The notes below the pieces were generated by a model. That model was not told where the DNA came from. It saw nothing but the letters and a program-made list of their open reading frames with translations, and ran no database searches. 64,000 nucleotides of DNA from Bathynomus jamesi (Eukaryota; Arthropoda; Malacostraca; Isopoda; Cirolanidae), in assembly GCA_023014485.1 (NCBI GenBank), contig JAJOZX010008840.1, forward strand, positions 5,001-69,000, given 5' to 3'. Positions 1 to 10,079 of this stretch are shown in pieces (positions within the stretch are counted from its first letter, which is position 1; every line of letters starts with the position of its first letter). Position numbers and translations under genes: made by a program.

Positions 1-1609
1 ATGCTTCTTCTATTTCATATGCAAGTTTTATATCCATGTTTGTGTTTCTATTTTCAGGAGTTAACAAGAAGAATAAACACATTGTTGTATACCCTGACAT
101 TCCTTCTGCTATGAGACCTGTACCCCATGGTCCTGGAATTCCAATACCCGACCCACCTCAAACCCTGGACTTCGATGATTCTGATGATGAATCAATGACC
201 AATGACCATCCCAGTCGTATATACCTCAAAATACCGCTTCAAATGAGCCGAGGCCTCTCAACCAGGCCAAACTTAATGATCTTACCAGGGATTTAGGACT
301 TTCCAAATTAGCTGCCGAGATCTTGGGCTCACGACTTCGAGAGGACCCTTGCTGGCTCCGGGAACAACATTCTCCTGGTATAGGAAACGAGAGGAAGAAT
401 TCCGCAAGTTTTTTGCAGTGCACGAAAATACCTCTTCCTTAGTGTACTGCTGCAATGTTGAGGGGCTAATCGAATCCTTGGGCCTGCCATATAACGCAGC
501 AGAATGGAGGCTATTTATAGACTCGTCTAAACGAAGTTTGAAAGCAGTACTTCTCAACATTGGGAATAGGGTTGCATCAGTCCCTGTAGCACATTCCGTA
601 CAACTTACTGAGAGCTACGATAACATGAAAATTTTACTGGATGCTCTCGTATACGACCAACATAACTGGAGGATCTGTGGAGATTTGAAGGTAATACAAA
701 TATCATAAGTAAACTATTGCTGTTGACTATGTTGTTTTTCCAAAGGTTATTTGAGAGCGTATAAGAACACTTAACTTCCCTACAGAAGTGATACAGTCCA
801 ATGCATAGATTTTTTTATCTGATAGAACAAATTCTCTAAATTCTTTAAATATTTTCATTTTTTTTCAAATTGTGGCATTTGTATTGGGAATGCAAGGGGG
901 ATACACGAAATACCCATGTTTCCTCTGCAAATGGGATAGCCGAGTGGATGAGAAGCACTATGCACAGCGTGAATGGGCATCCAGAGAGAATTTTGAACTT
1001 GGGTCGCATAATGTCGTTTCAGTGCCCCTTGTACCACCAACAAAAATTTTGCTCCCACCACTTCATATTAAGCTGGGCTTGATGAAAAATTTCATCAAAT
1101 CAATGAATAAGGAGGGTTCAACATTCCGATATCTCGAGAGTAAATTTCCTCATATATCTGATGCTAAACTAAATGCTGGGGTTTTTGATGGTCCTCAAAT
1201 TCGAACTTTGATCAAGGATACTCAGTTCGAAAACGCAATGACTCCAACTGAGAAGAATGCCTGGCAGGCATTCAAATCAGTTGTCACTGATTTTCTTGGC
1301 AAGCGTAGAAGTCCAGAATACGAGTACGTTGTCGAAAACTTGATGGAAGCTTTCAAAGCTCATGGGTCGCGCATGTCCAGAAAAATGCACTTTTTGTGGT
1401 CCCACTTGGACTATTTTCCTGAAAATTGCGGGGATTATAGTGAGGAACAGGGTGAACGATTTCACCAAGATATCAAAATAATGGAAGAGAGGTACCAGGG
1501 AAACTGGGATATCAATATGCTGGCGGACTATTGCTGGTGTTTGAAGCGAGACGTGCCCGAAGAAAAACACAGACGGAAAGCCAAAAAAACTTCATTCCTT
1601 CCTCAATAA
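1..1609 (+). pseudogene. Family A DDE-like element, copy 1 (5' end outside window)
   Basis: Three open segments (36-296, 349-708, 872-1609) align in order with the protein of copy 2 at 26.4-28.1 kb. Shared blocks are the NKHxxVYP segment, FIDSS, CGDLKVI, a CxLC pair, PPLHIKLGLMKNF and the EQGERFHQDI block near the C-terminus. The reading frame changes twice between about 240 and 360, so it cannot make one protein. A splice-acceptor-like CTATTTTCAG lies just before the first homologous codon at about 58. About 160 bp of unrelated sequence separates the CGDLKVI and GMQGG blocks; it starts with GT but has no AG at its 3' edge. An AATAAA overlaps the stop codon. No terminal inverted repeat is visible downstream. 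It is more diverged than copies 2 and 4. The role as a transposase is inferred. Confidence 0.7.
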
Positions 1610-1839
1610 ACTTTTTTCTATATTCATTGTATGAATAAAAGTATTTATTCACACAATGTTTTCATTTTTCACGAGTGTTCTTAAATATTACTCGTATCTA
1701 CAGTGTTTAAGCTAAAAAAATCAATAAATTTGGGGATAAAATTGGACTTATAATAAATGGCCAATAGAGAAAAAACCTGACCTGATTGAGGAAAACCAAT
1801 GTCATTTTCGAATTCAGCATGGTCGAATTATATAATATG

Positions 1840-2195
1840 AGTTGAAAAAACCCTCACAGCAGACAAAAAAATTTCATATGCATACCAGTGTTATCATTAG
1901 TGAGGCAATGTTTTATCTTAGCGGGCACGTCAAGAGAAATAATGCTCGCTGCTGGCCAGATGAAAACCCTTACTCGACCGACGGCAGTCGTGTTCAGAAT
2001 GCTTTACGTGTTTATGGTATGGTTTTGTATGTTACGTGATACTTTAACACGGCTTATTTTCATGGAGTGTATATGCAAAATATGCCTTCAAATGCTCCTA
2101 ACAGTCGTTGAACCTTTCATTTACAACATTCCGATGAATCAACGAAGGCTGCTTTTCTTTCAGCAGGACGGCGCTCAGTATTATGACTGCAAAAT
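1840..2195 (+). pseudogene. Tc1/mariner (DD41D-type) transposase fragment
   Basis: Two overlapping frames give pieces typical of DD41D transposases: an EAMFYLSGHVxRxNxRxW block (first catalytic region), a WCxMLRDTL stretch, then FFQQDGA (second catalytic Asp) near 2160. The C-terminal SPDLTP region is absent, and a different repeat begins at about 2171. Frame changes and lost residues show it is dead. The intact relative is at 57.8-58.9 kb. Confidence 0.6.
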
Positions 2196-2587
2196 GTTTG
2201 AGTGCAAATCAATTGCAATGCATGATCAATGTTGCAAAGGGGGTGCGGGTTGGCATCTGTGGGGGGATATGCAAGGAAGGGGGATGGGTTTAGCCCCAAG
2301 TTGCATGAAGGGGGAGAGGGGGTTTGAAGAAAGGCCCAGGAGAATGACCTCCCCGCCCCCCTAAAAAGAGGGTACCATAACCTCACCTAGGAAGGTAACC
2401 TAAGAGAAAGAAGAGAGTTCATCTTTTTGCTGGCATGTCTCGTCGCACGGTCGCATACTGACGTTCTTGACCTTCTCAATTGGCTTAGTCTTAATCAGCC
2501 AGTTGGCTTAGAAGGCGTAATTGGCTTAGGAGGCTTAATCAGCCAGTTGGCTTGTTTAGAAGGCACTTATATATATATATCTATATA

Positions 2588-3395
2588 CAGAGCCGGATCT
2601 AGAAGTTGCGAGGCCCTAGGCAGATCTAGAAATTGCGAGGCCCTAGGCCTATATATATGAAAATATGGACTTAATTATCGGTACTATACCAGCAATATTA
2701 GAATCCCGCATAGACAGAACTATGCCAGCACTTAAAAATTAAACCAAACCAAAATAATCACGCATGGAAATTGTATAAGAAATATAAATAAACCATACAA
2801 ATAAGTATAAATTATAATATGAATCAAGATTTGTATCGAAAATATAAGACAATGATTTCTAAGATTTATATAATATTATAGGTAATGACTTTCCATAGTA
2901 CACAAACGTTTTTCATATGTGATGTATAAGAGATGTTGACATTTCATTTTTTATAATAGTGAGCGATCGACTTATCAGGCTAAATATTAATGCTTTAATA
3001 TTTGGTTCAGATGCTTCTTGAATATTACAGCAATGCTTTTCTACTTTTCTTCGAGCTAAACTCTTCAAATTAATTGAGAATAATCTAATGAATTTGTTAT
3101 ATCGTTTTCTATTGATAACATAGCTAATGATTGCAATCTCGCTTGAGACATGGTGGAACGCAAATATGTTTTAATAAGTTTAATACTATTCGAAGTGCAA
3201 CATAAACATTAGGATAAATCTCACTTAGTTGTTTTTGCACTATATAAACAAGGGCATTTCCGAGATCTGTTTTCTCAGGTATAAACCTGCAAAGTACTTT
3301 AAGTTCTTCATAGAGTTCTAAATCATTAATATCACTTGAACAGAACGCGCAAAACGGCTTGAGCGAGGCCCCCCTTTGGCGCGAGGCCCTAGGCG
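2588..3395 (-). mobile_element. hAT (ZMYM1-type) remnant with dimerisation domain
   Basis: Minus-strand translation of about 3350 to 3010 reads like the hAT C-terminal dimerisation region: LEDL-like lead, ELKVLCRFIP, IYPNVYVALRI, then in another frame LIKTYLRSTMSQARL and SLAMLSIEN. The left end begins CAGAGCCGGATCTAG, close to the end of the related element at 15271, and GCGAGGCCCTAGGC motifs lie at both sides. The rest of the transposase is deleted. It sits inside dispersed repeat A. Confidence 0.65.
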
Positions 3396-3407
3396 CACGC
3401 ACACACA

Positions 3408-3445
<38 letters not shown>
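3396..3445. repeat. (CA)n microsatellite
   Basis: Interrupted CA/CG dinucleotide run at the right edge of the hAT remnant. The inverted copy of repeat A carries a matching (GT)n(CG)n tract at 23776-23826. Confidence 0.9.
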
Positions 3446-3740
3446 GTGCGCGCACACACTTCGTATATTACTTAATCAGATGCACGTAAAGAAGAATTAA
3501 GAGTTCTATCCCAATAGCAAAATATATACGAACATGTCTTCCTTAGACTACCGCACAGCCCTCAAAATACATATGCCATCCTTAGACTACCTCACAATCG
3601 CATAACCCGACAACCATCAGCAGTATTACAGCACCACCACCATTAGACCGGTAAGGTCTCAAAAAACGACCCAAGTAATAGACAAAGCTATTAAGCATAA
3701 ATGTATTAAAATACATTTATGAGGCCATGGGAGACCGATA

Positions 3741-4379
3741 AGGTCTCAAAAAACGGCAACGCCAATAGTTAAATCTATTGAGCTTCTCGTAGCAGAAAAC
3801 CACCACGAGACCATTGTGTTGTCGGCTAGGAGCTCTTTTAAACAAAAGCTCAAATATGATGAACCAAATTTAATGGAAAAACAAATTTTTTGTCTTAAGA
3901 CACAAATATATCTTTAAACACAAAATAATAAAAATTTATAATAAAACTATTTTAATTTAGGGTAACATTCATTTTTTTGCCTTTTTACAATTCAATAAAG
4001 GGAATTATTCAAACCAACGAGTTATTTAAAACAAATTCCGTCTTAATACACAAATTTATCTTTTAATAGTATTATAAAAAAAATATTTAAAACAGTTAAT
4101 CATACCGTTAAAATATTTTATTTTCCACAGTAATGTTATATCTACAGAAGCTAAGGCTAACAAAGACCCTAAGATCCACTCTAAGGTTAGCCCGAGAGAA
4201 AGGAAAGAGTAGGGGGTTAAGAGAAGAGAATAAGGGGTTAAGTAAGTAGCAACACCTATCACTCGTGGATTAACATTCATTCAGAAAAAGAGAGAAAAGA
4301 CTCATCATCATCCGCCGGCCACTGCCGACAAGTCAGAAAAATAGTCGGAGAGAATAGGAAAGATTGCAGAACGGTCCTT
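3741..4379. other. Non-coding stretch, no recognised feature
   Basis: AT-rich sequence without a supported gene. A short direct duplication is present: GGTAAGGTCTCAAAAAACG near 3650 recurs with one change near 3736. Confidence 0.6.
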
Positions 4380-4795
4380 TACTCCATAGGGAGGTAGAGC
4401 TCACTCTGCTGGAAAATGATGAAAAGAAGTAAAATAAGAACGCTTACAAACCAAGCAACACATTCTTAACTCAAAGCAACACATTCTTAACTCAAAGCAA
4501 CACATTCTTAACTCAAAGCAACACATTCTTAACTCAAAGCAACACATTCTTAACTCAAAGCAACACATTCTTAACTCAAAGCAACACATTCTTAACTCAA
4601 AGCAACACATTCTTAACTCAAAGCAACACATTCTTAACTCAAAGCAACACATAATTCCAACTGTTGCAGACCGATCCTCCATTCCATAGGGAGGTAGAGG
4701 ATGCAGCTCACTAGGCTGGAAAGGCGTGAAAGATGAAAAGAAGTAAAATAAGAACGCATTACAACACATTCTTAACTCAAACACTATCATACCAT
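4380..4795. repeat. 21-bp minisatellite with duplicated flanks
   Basis: About ten near-identical 21-bp units based on TTAACTCAAAGCAACACATTC run from about 4453 to 4656. The unit is a multiple of three, so the minus strand stays open and would encode a repeated seven-residue FELRMCC; I do not regard this as a gene. The flanks are also duplicated: CCATAGGGAGGTAGAG followed by a block ending AAAATAAGAACGC occurs at 4385-4442 and again at 4684-4758. Confidence 0.9.
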
Positions 4796-4937
4796 GCGAA
4801 CTACAGACATGCAATAAAGAGAGAAGAAAAAAAACAGTATAAAGAATAACAAAAAGTGGGTAATTTACTCAACAAGCTATAACTAAGTTTGTGTTAGTCT
4901 AATTTTTTTTTTTTTTCTGGCATGTCACAAGCTGGCA

Positions 4938-6996
4938 TTAGACGTCAACAGACTCATCCCCGAATACGACCTCCAGAGCTCCTGTTGCCAATTGTTTTTT
5001 TATTTTAACGTTAATATTTTTAAAATGCCTATCTAGACGGTTTCTAAACACATTAACGCTGGTAGAGTTCACGACGGGCGCGGGAAGATTATTCCATTTA
5101 TCAATTACTTTAAACGTAAACAGGTTTTTAGCGATATTAGTAATGAAACGTCTGCCACGAAACTTAAATCCGTTATTACGAGTATTGCTATTATCGAAAG
5201 TGAACAGTTTGTCAAAATTTACGTTATCGATGTTATTAACGATTTTGAAAACTTCAATAAGCTCCCTTAATCTCCTAGTTTTGAGTGAATGCAAGTCTAA
5301 CTCTTTAATCCTATCTTCATAAGGCTTGTTGCGCAATGACGGAATTAGTTTCGTGGCACACGCTGAACCCTTTCTGACCTATCAATATCCTCAGGCAAAT
5401 ACGGGCACCAAAACTGAACGGCATATTCTAAATGAGGCCTGACTAGGGACTTGTAAAGGGGCAATATAATATCCTTCGATTTAAATTCGAAATTACGCGC
5501 TATGAAGCCTAACATCCTATTACCTTTGCGCAAGACTCCAGACACTGTTCCTAACTTTTAAATCCTTAGATACGCGTACGCCTAAATCTACTTCCTCGTC
5601 AACGCTCGCTAACTCTCTCATCCATCGTGTACGTGTAATTATTGTTACGAGAACCTATTTGCAAAACTTTACATTTGTCTACGCTAAATTGCATCTGCCA
5701 CTTATCCGTCCACCCCATAATCCTATTTACATCGTCTTGGAGCCTATTCCTATCGTCCTCGGTAACAACCTTACTGCCTATTTTAGTATCGTCCGCGAAT
5801 TTAGATACGTTACTAGTCAATCCTACATCTATGTCGTTAAGGCAAATTACGAATAGCAATGGGCCTAACACTGAACCCTGTGGGACACCGCTACCTACAT
5901 CCAACCACCCCGATTCACTACCATTAACAATGACCCTCTGTCTCCTAGCACGAAGCCATTCCTCTAACCAGTTAGTACCTGACCGCGTATACCGTGCGCT
6001 TTAACCTTCGCAATTAATCTTCTATGCGGAACTGTATCGAACGCTTTTTTAAAATCTAAATAAATAACGTCAGCCGCTCTATGTCCTATCGTATTCGCGC
6101 ATTATTTCGTTATAAAATTCTAACAAATTAGTTAAACGAGGTCTATGGCGTTGAAACCCATGCTGACTACTATTAATCAAATCTCGACTTTCTAAGTGAT
6201 CGATGATACGATCCCTAACGACGGGTTCCAATAGTTTACCGACAATTAACGTTAAGCTAATGGGCCTATAATTGCTAGCTACTGTACGGTCGCCTTTTTT
6301 AAAAATGGGCGTGACGTTAACTAATTTGAAGTCTTCAGGAATAATCCCCGTTTCGAGTGACTGATTAAAAATCTTCGTTAAGGGGCCTACAATAACGTCT
6401 TTCAAATGTCTGGAATAAAAAGCGTCAGGGCCTGGAGCCTTGCTAATTTTTAACCTATCGATATAATGTGCAATCTCACCCTCGTAAACAGTTATTTCAT
6501 CCAAAATAGTCTCGCTACTAAATGAAACGATATCGTCCACGTCGGGGACATTATTTACGTCTTCTACGGTAAAAACTGTCGCAAAAAAGTTATTGAAAAT
6601 ATCCGCCATCGCCTGAGCGTCAGAAGCCAAAGCGCCGTTAACATCCACTAGAGGGCCTATGTTATCTTTTATCGGCTTACGATTATTGACGTATTCAAAA
6701 AACACTTTTGGATTGTTTACTATCCGCAGCTATAAGTATTTCTAAATTACGCTTGGCATTCCTAACTGATCTTTTAACCTGACGGCTAAGCTCGATATAT
6801 CTATTAAAGTTAACTGCCGTGCCATTGCGCTTATTAAGTCTATACGCTCTGTTACGCTCGTTTATGAACTCGCCTATTTCCCTAGTCCACCACTTGGGCC
6901 CACCATGATTCCTAGCGCGCTTGGGCCTTTCAATATTCATAAAACTTTCTTTAAACGCCTCCCAATGCAAATTTGTGTCATTACCCATAAATAAGT
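4938..6996 (-). pseudogene. CR1-like ORF2: reverse transcriptase and C-terminal part
   Basis: Minus-strand pieces in order: 6988-6695 (PKWWTREIGEFINERNRAYR, the linker before RT), 6705-6079 (RT fingers and palm with SKAPGPDAFYSRHLK, PIFKKGDRTVASNYRPISLT and QHGFQ), 5904-5599 (GVPQGSVLGPLLF and the active-site FADDTK, a variant of YxDD), 5545-5345 (LYKSLVRPHLEYAVQFWCPY) and 5336-4938 (C-terminal KNLFTFKVIDKWNNLP). The pieces are joined by frameshifts and a small gap near 6070-5905. The protein would copy element RNA at a nicked target site. The upstream endonuclease half lies beyond the foldback insertion. Confidence 0.8.
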
Positions 6997-8601
6997 TGTA
7001 GTAAGGTCTAATTGTGTAATTAAGAATCTTAAAAAAAAATGTTTGTTTAATAAAGAAGATTAATAATATTTAATGAAAATATAATTGTTAAAATAATTGT
7101 TGGCTATACTGGTTGGCAATACTCTCTCGGCTCAAACGAGAGAGAAAAATATATACCCAAAAATGGGCAGTCATTCAGGCAGGGCCGTAGGGTAAGGTCT
7201 GGCCATGGACCCTTAAAATTAAATTGTTTTGTGCCCCTCTCCGACGTAAAATATAATGAATAAAATCTCCCACTCGCGTCCCCTAATTACCTAAAGCATT
7301 TTCGGAATTAAATAAAGTGTCAACAAGTGTTACAAAGAGTGCTTAGTCCAACGGTTTTCGACCACGCCTCGGTTCACGCTACCATATAGATAAAGCATTT
7401 ATAGCGAAAAGAGAGTAAAGATAAGTGATTAAGGTTATAAGTAAAACGGAATAACGAGACGAAAGATAAAGAATTAAGGAAATATAATAAGTAAATAAAT
7501 AATAATAACTTGATTACTACATTCTGGTGACAGCGTAGAAAAAATAAGAAAAAGTTTACAGAAAATACTGACCAGAGCGCACATACTATTTCACAAAACA
7601 CAAATATAGACAATAATCGCACCCTTTCACTTCTAATTTCATTACATAATAATCAGTACATCAATTTTGCTGGACGTCGTTTAGATCACAATCCGCAGAT
7701 AACAGACTTAATTTTTTCAATCGCAGCTCTCCTGCTCACTTCGCTAGAATGCAAGGGATTGCATCAACATGCAACAGGTCAGCACGTGTAATGGTTCCGC
7801 TGTCTCTCCAAATGACGATAAAAAAAAAAAAGACGTCCAATTCTAAAAGGATCAGGGGGAGATATACTGAAAGCGGAACCACGCGCCGGAATTGGACGGA
7901 ATTTGCAATTTTAGAAGTCTACTAATCAACTCGCCTGTCTCTTCTCAACTTTTGTCGGTGAATGCTGCTCTTCCTACGTCCAGCTGAAAGACTTCACTGG
8001 CAATAATTAAACGATCACTTCGCCGTAGGCCGTTTCGCAACGAACCTACTTTGTCTGTAATTAAGTTATTATTTATTTACTTATTATATTTCCTTAATTC
8101 TTTATCTTTCGTCTCGTTATTCCGTTTTACTTATAACCTTAATCACTTATCTTTACTCTCTTTTCGCTATAAATGCTTTATTTATATGGTAGCGTGAACC
8201 GAGGCGTGGTCGAAAACCGTTGGACTAAGCGAAGGGGGGTTAATTAACACACTTTGCAACACTTGTTGACACTTGTTGACACTTTATTTAATTCCGAAAA
8301 TGCTTTAGGTAATTAGGGGACGCGAGTGGGAGATTTTATTTATTATATTTTACGTCGGAGAGGGGCACAAAACAATTTAATTTTAAGGGTTTATGGCCAG
8401 ACCTTACCCTACGGCCCTGCCTGAATGACTGCCCATTTTTGGGTATATATTTCTGTGTCTCGTTTGAGCCGAGAGAGTATTGCCAACCAGTATAGCCAAA
8501 AATTATTTTAACAATTATATTTTCATTAAATATTATTATCTTCTTTATTAAACAAACATTTTTTTTTAAGATTCTTAATTACACAATTAGACCTTACTAC
8601 A
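6997..8601. mobile_element. 1.6-kb foldback element inserted in the CR1 ORF2
   Basis: Two inverted arms of about 520-545 bp (6997-7515 and about 8058-8601) enclose a unique core of about 540 bp. The outer ends read TGTAGTAAGGTCTAATTGTG and its complement, and AAGT flanks both sides (6993-6996 and 8602-8605). The arms are very similar but differ by small indels, for example an extra TGTTGACACT near 8275. No transposase is encoded. Removing the element restores continuity between the endonuclease and RT halves of ORF2. Confidence 0.8.
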
Positions 8602-8615
8602 AAGTTATCCGATAC

Positions 8616-8821
8616 TTTTGCATTATCCTCCCAACACTATTTTTTTTTTATAACGGCTAACGCCTGCGGCGGGCTGTTTTTACCGTAACCTAACCTAACC
8701 TAACCTAACCTAACCTAATACCAATACTAATTTTTTTTATAATGGAAGGAAAATAAAGTACCATAACCAAAACCAAACCAACATTATATAAAAAAATTAG
8801 TGTTGGGAGGATAATGCAAAA
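8616..8821. mobile_element. Short foldback MITE carrying telomere-like CCTAA repeats
   Basis: Ends TTTTGCATTATCCTCCCAAC and the complement enclose about 206 bp. Inside, 8686-8717 is a run of about six CCTAA units. Non-coding. The target duplication is not clear. It sits a few bases from the larger foldback, in the same CR1. Confidence 0.75.
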
Positions 8822-9620
8822 GAACCAATTATCCCAGTCCACTACTCTCATCCTATCCGCAAAACTATCAAAATTAACCCTACGAAAATCGGAGACTTCT
8901 ATTACGTTACTATCCTTAGTGTTTCTATCCTTAGTCAATAACTTAAACCTAAGAATTTGATGATCACTACATCCTAAACTCGCCTACTTCTAAACCTTCG
9001 ACTATATTTTCGCCGTTCGAAATCACCAAATCTAAAAGATTGTCACCGCGCGTTGGTTCGTTAACCATCCGTCGTAAAAAATTATCTTCCATGAACTCAC
9101 TCAATCTCAAACCCTCCTCATTACCATTAAAAGTCTCGTAATTAACATTAGGGCAGTTAAAGTCTCCGACAATTATACTATTCCGATTGTCAATAAAGTT
9201 ACCAAGAAGTGAGTAAAATCTAGTATCGGTATCGAGGGGTTGAACGGGAGGTCTATAAACAACAACAAAATTAAAACTAATACTACGCGCCCTAACTTCA
9301 GCGCATATCGCATTAATTGCTGCCGGAAAATCTATCTTAACCTCGATAGCCCTAAGGGAATTACGAATGTACAGCAGAACACACCCACCCATCCTATGTA
9401 ACCTATCATTAGTAAAGAGTTTAAAACCCGGTATATCAAGTTCCCCCAACAAGTCCCGAGTGACGGTATTTAACCACGTTTCAGTGATAGCAACTATATC
9501 GTAGTTGCCGGAATAAATTATCGCCTTAAATTCGTTTAATTTATTTCTAATACTACGCGCGTTACAATAAAAGACGGTTTAAGTTATTTTTTACCACGGG
9601 CCGGCGTTTTAAACTATTTT
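8822..9620 (-). pseudogene. CR1-like ORF2: endonuclease domain
   Basis: Minus-strand translation gives an apurinic/apyrimidinic-type endonuclease: IVAITETWL near 9490 (catalytic Glu block), GGCVLLYIRN, VVVYRPP, then IIVGDFNCPNVNYE (DFN block) and NEPTRGDNLLDLVISN near 9020. Further on, a region with NVIEVSDFRRVNFDSF leads to the RT half but is separated from it by the MITE and the foldback. This domain nicks target DNA so the element RNA can be reverse-transcribed in place. The upstream N-terminus of ORF2 is unclear, and the final SDHQ block is out of frame. Confidence 0.75.
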
Positions 9621-10079
9621 TCACGTCGGGCCCGCATTCCCCGGACCCACAACGTTTAAAGAAGGCTTCGACCTATACAGCTTTCGTACGTTTTCGTCAA
9701 TTAACCTACCTAGCCTAGCATTACCTATTTCATTAAAATGCACCCCCATCTTTTTTAAAAAGGCTAGGATCACTGAATTCTGACCACAGCTTTACGAAGG
9801 GTACATTTTCCTCAGCATAAATATCTTCTAATTTAGTATTCAAAAATATCGTTTTAGACGTAATCCTAAGACCCAAACCGTGCCTAGGGGTAATACCTAG
9901 AACTAAAGACCTATCTGACCTCGCCTTTAGGGACCTAATTAACCCCCTATATATTTCCAGAAGTTCAGGCACTCTCGTATCGGGCCTATACGAGTCGTTG
10001 CCCCCCCTACCATCGTCACCAACATCGAGTGACGGGAGGCAACGTCAATCTTATCCACTTCGTCTCTAACTCTGTCAAC

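Larger units (their letters stand above)
2171..3740 (+). repeat. Dispersed repeat A, copy 1 (interrupted by a hAT remnant)
   Basis: The outer parts (2171-2587 and about 3396-3740) match 23495-24215 on the opposite strand: the G-rich GGGGGATATGCAAGG block, the CAGCCAGTTGGCTTAG motif repeated around 2500, and the CACCACCACCATTAGACCGG block near 3640. The second copy lacks the segment at 2588-3395, which marks that segment as an insertion. No coding capacity is seen. The family is not recognised. Confidence 0.65.

Noticed and set aside
1..1609. Family A copy 1 as a domesticated host gene with introns
   Set aside because: Two frameshifts between 240 and 360 and a missing AG acceptor make a pseudogene more likely.
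4401..4814. FELRMCC-repeat protein
   Set aside because: Product of a 21-bp minisatellite; no start context or neighbours support a gene.
8686..8717. True telomere or interstitial telomere block
   Set aside because: Only about six CCTAA units, enclosed by the inverted ends of a MITE inside a LINE.
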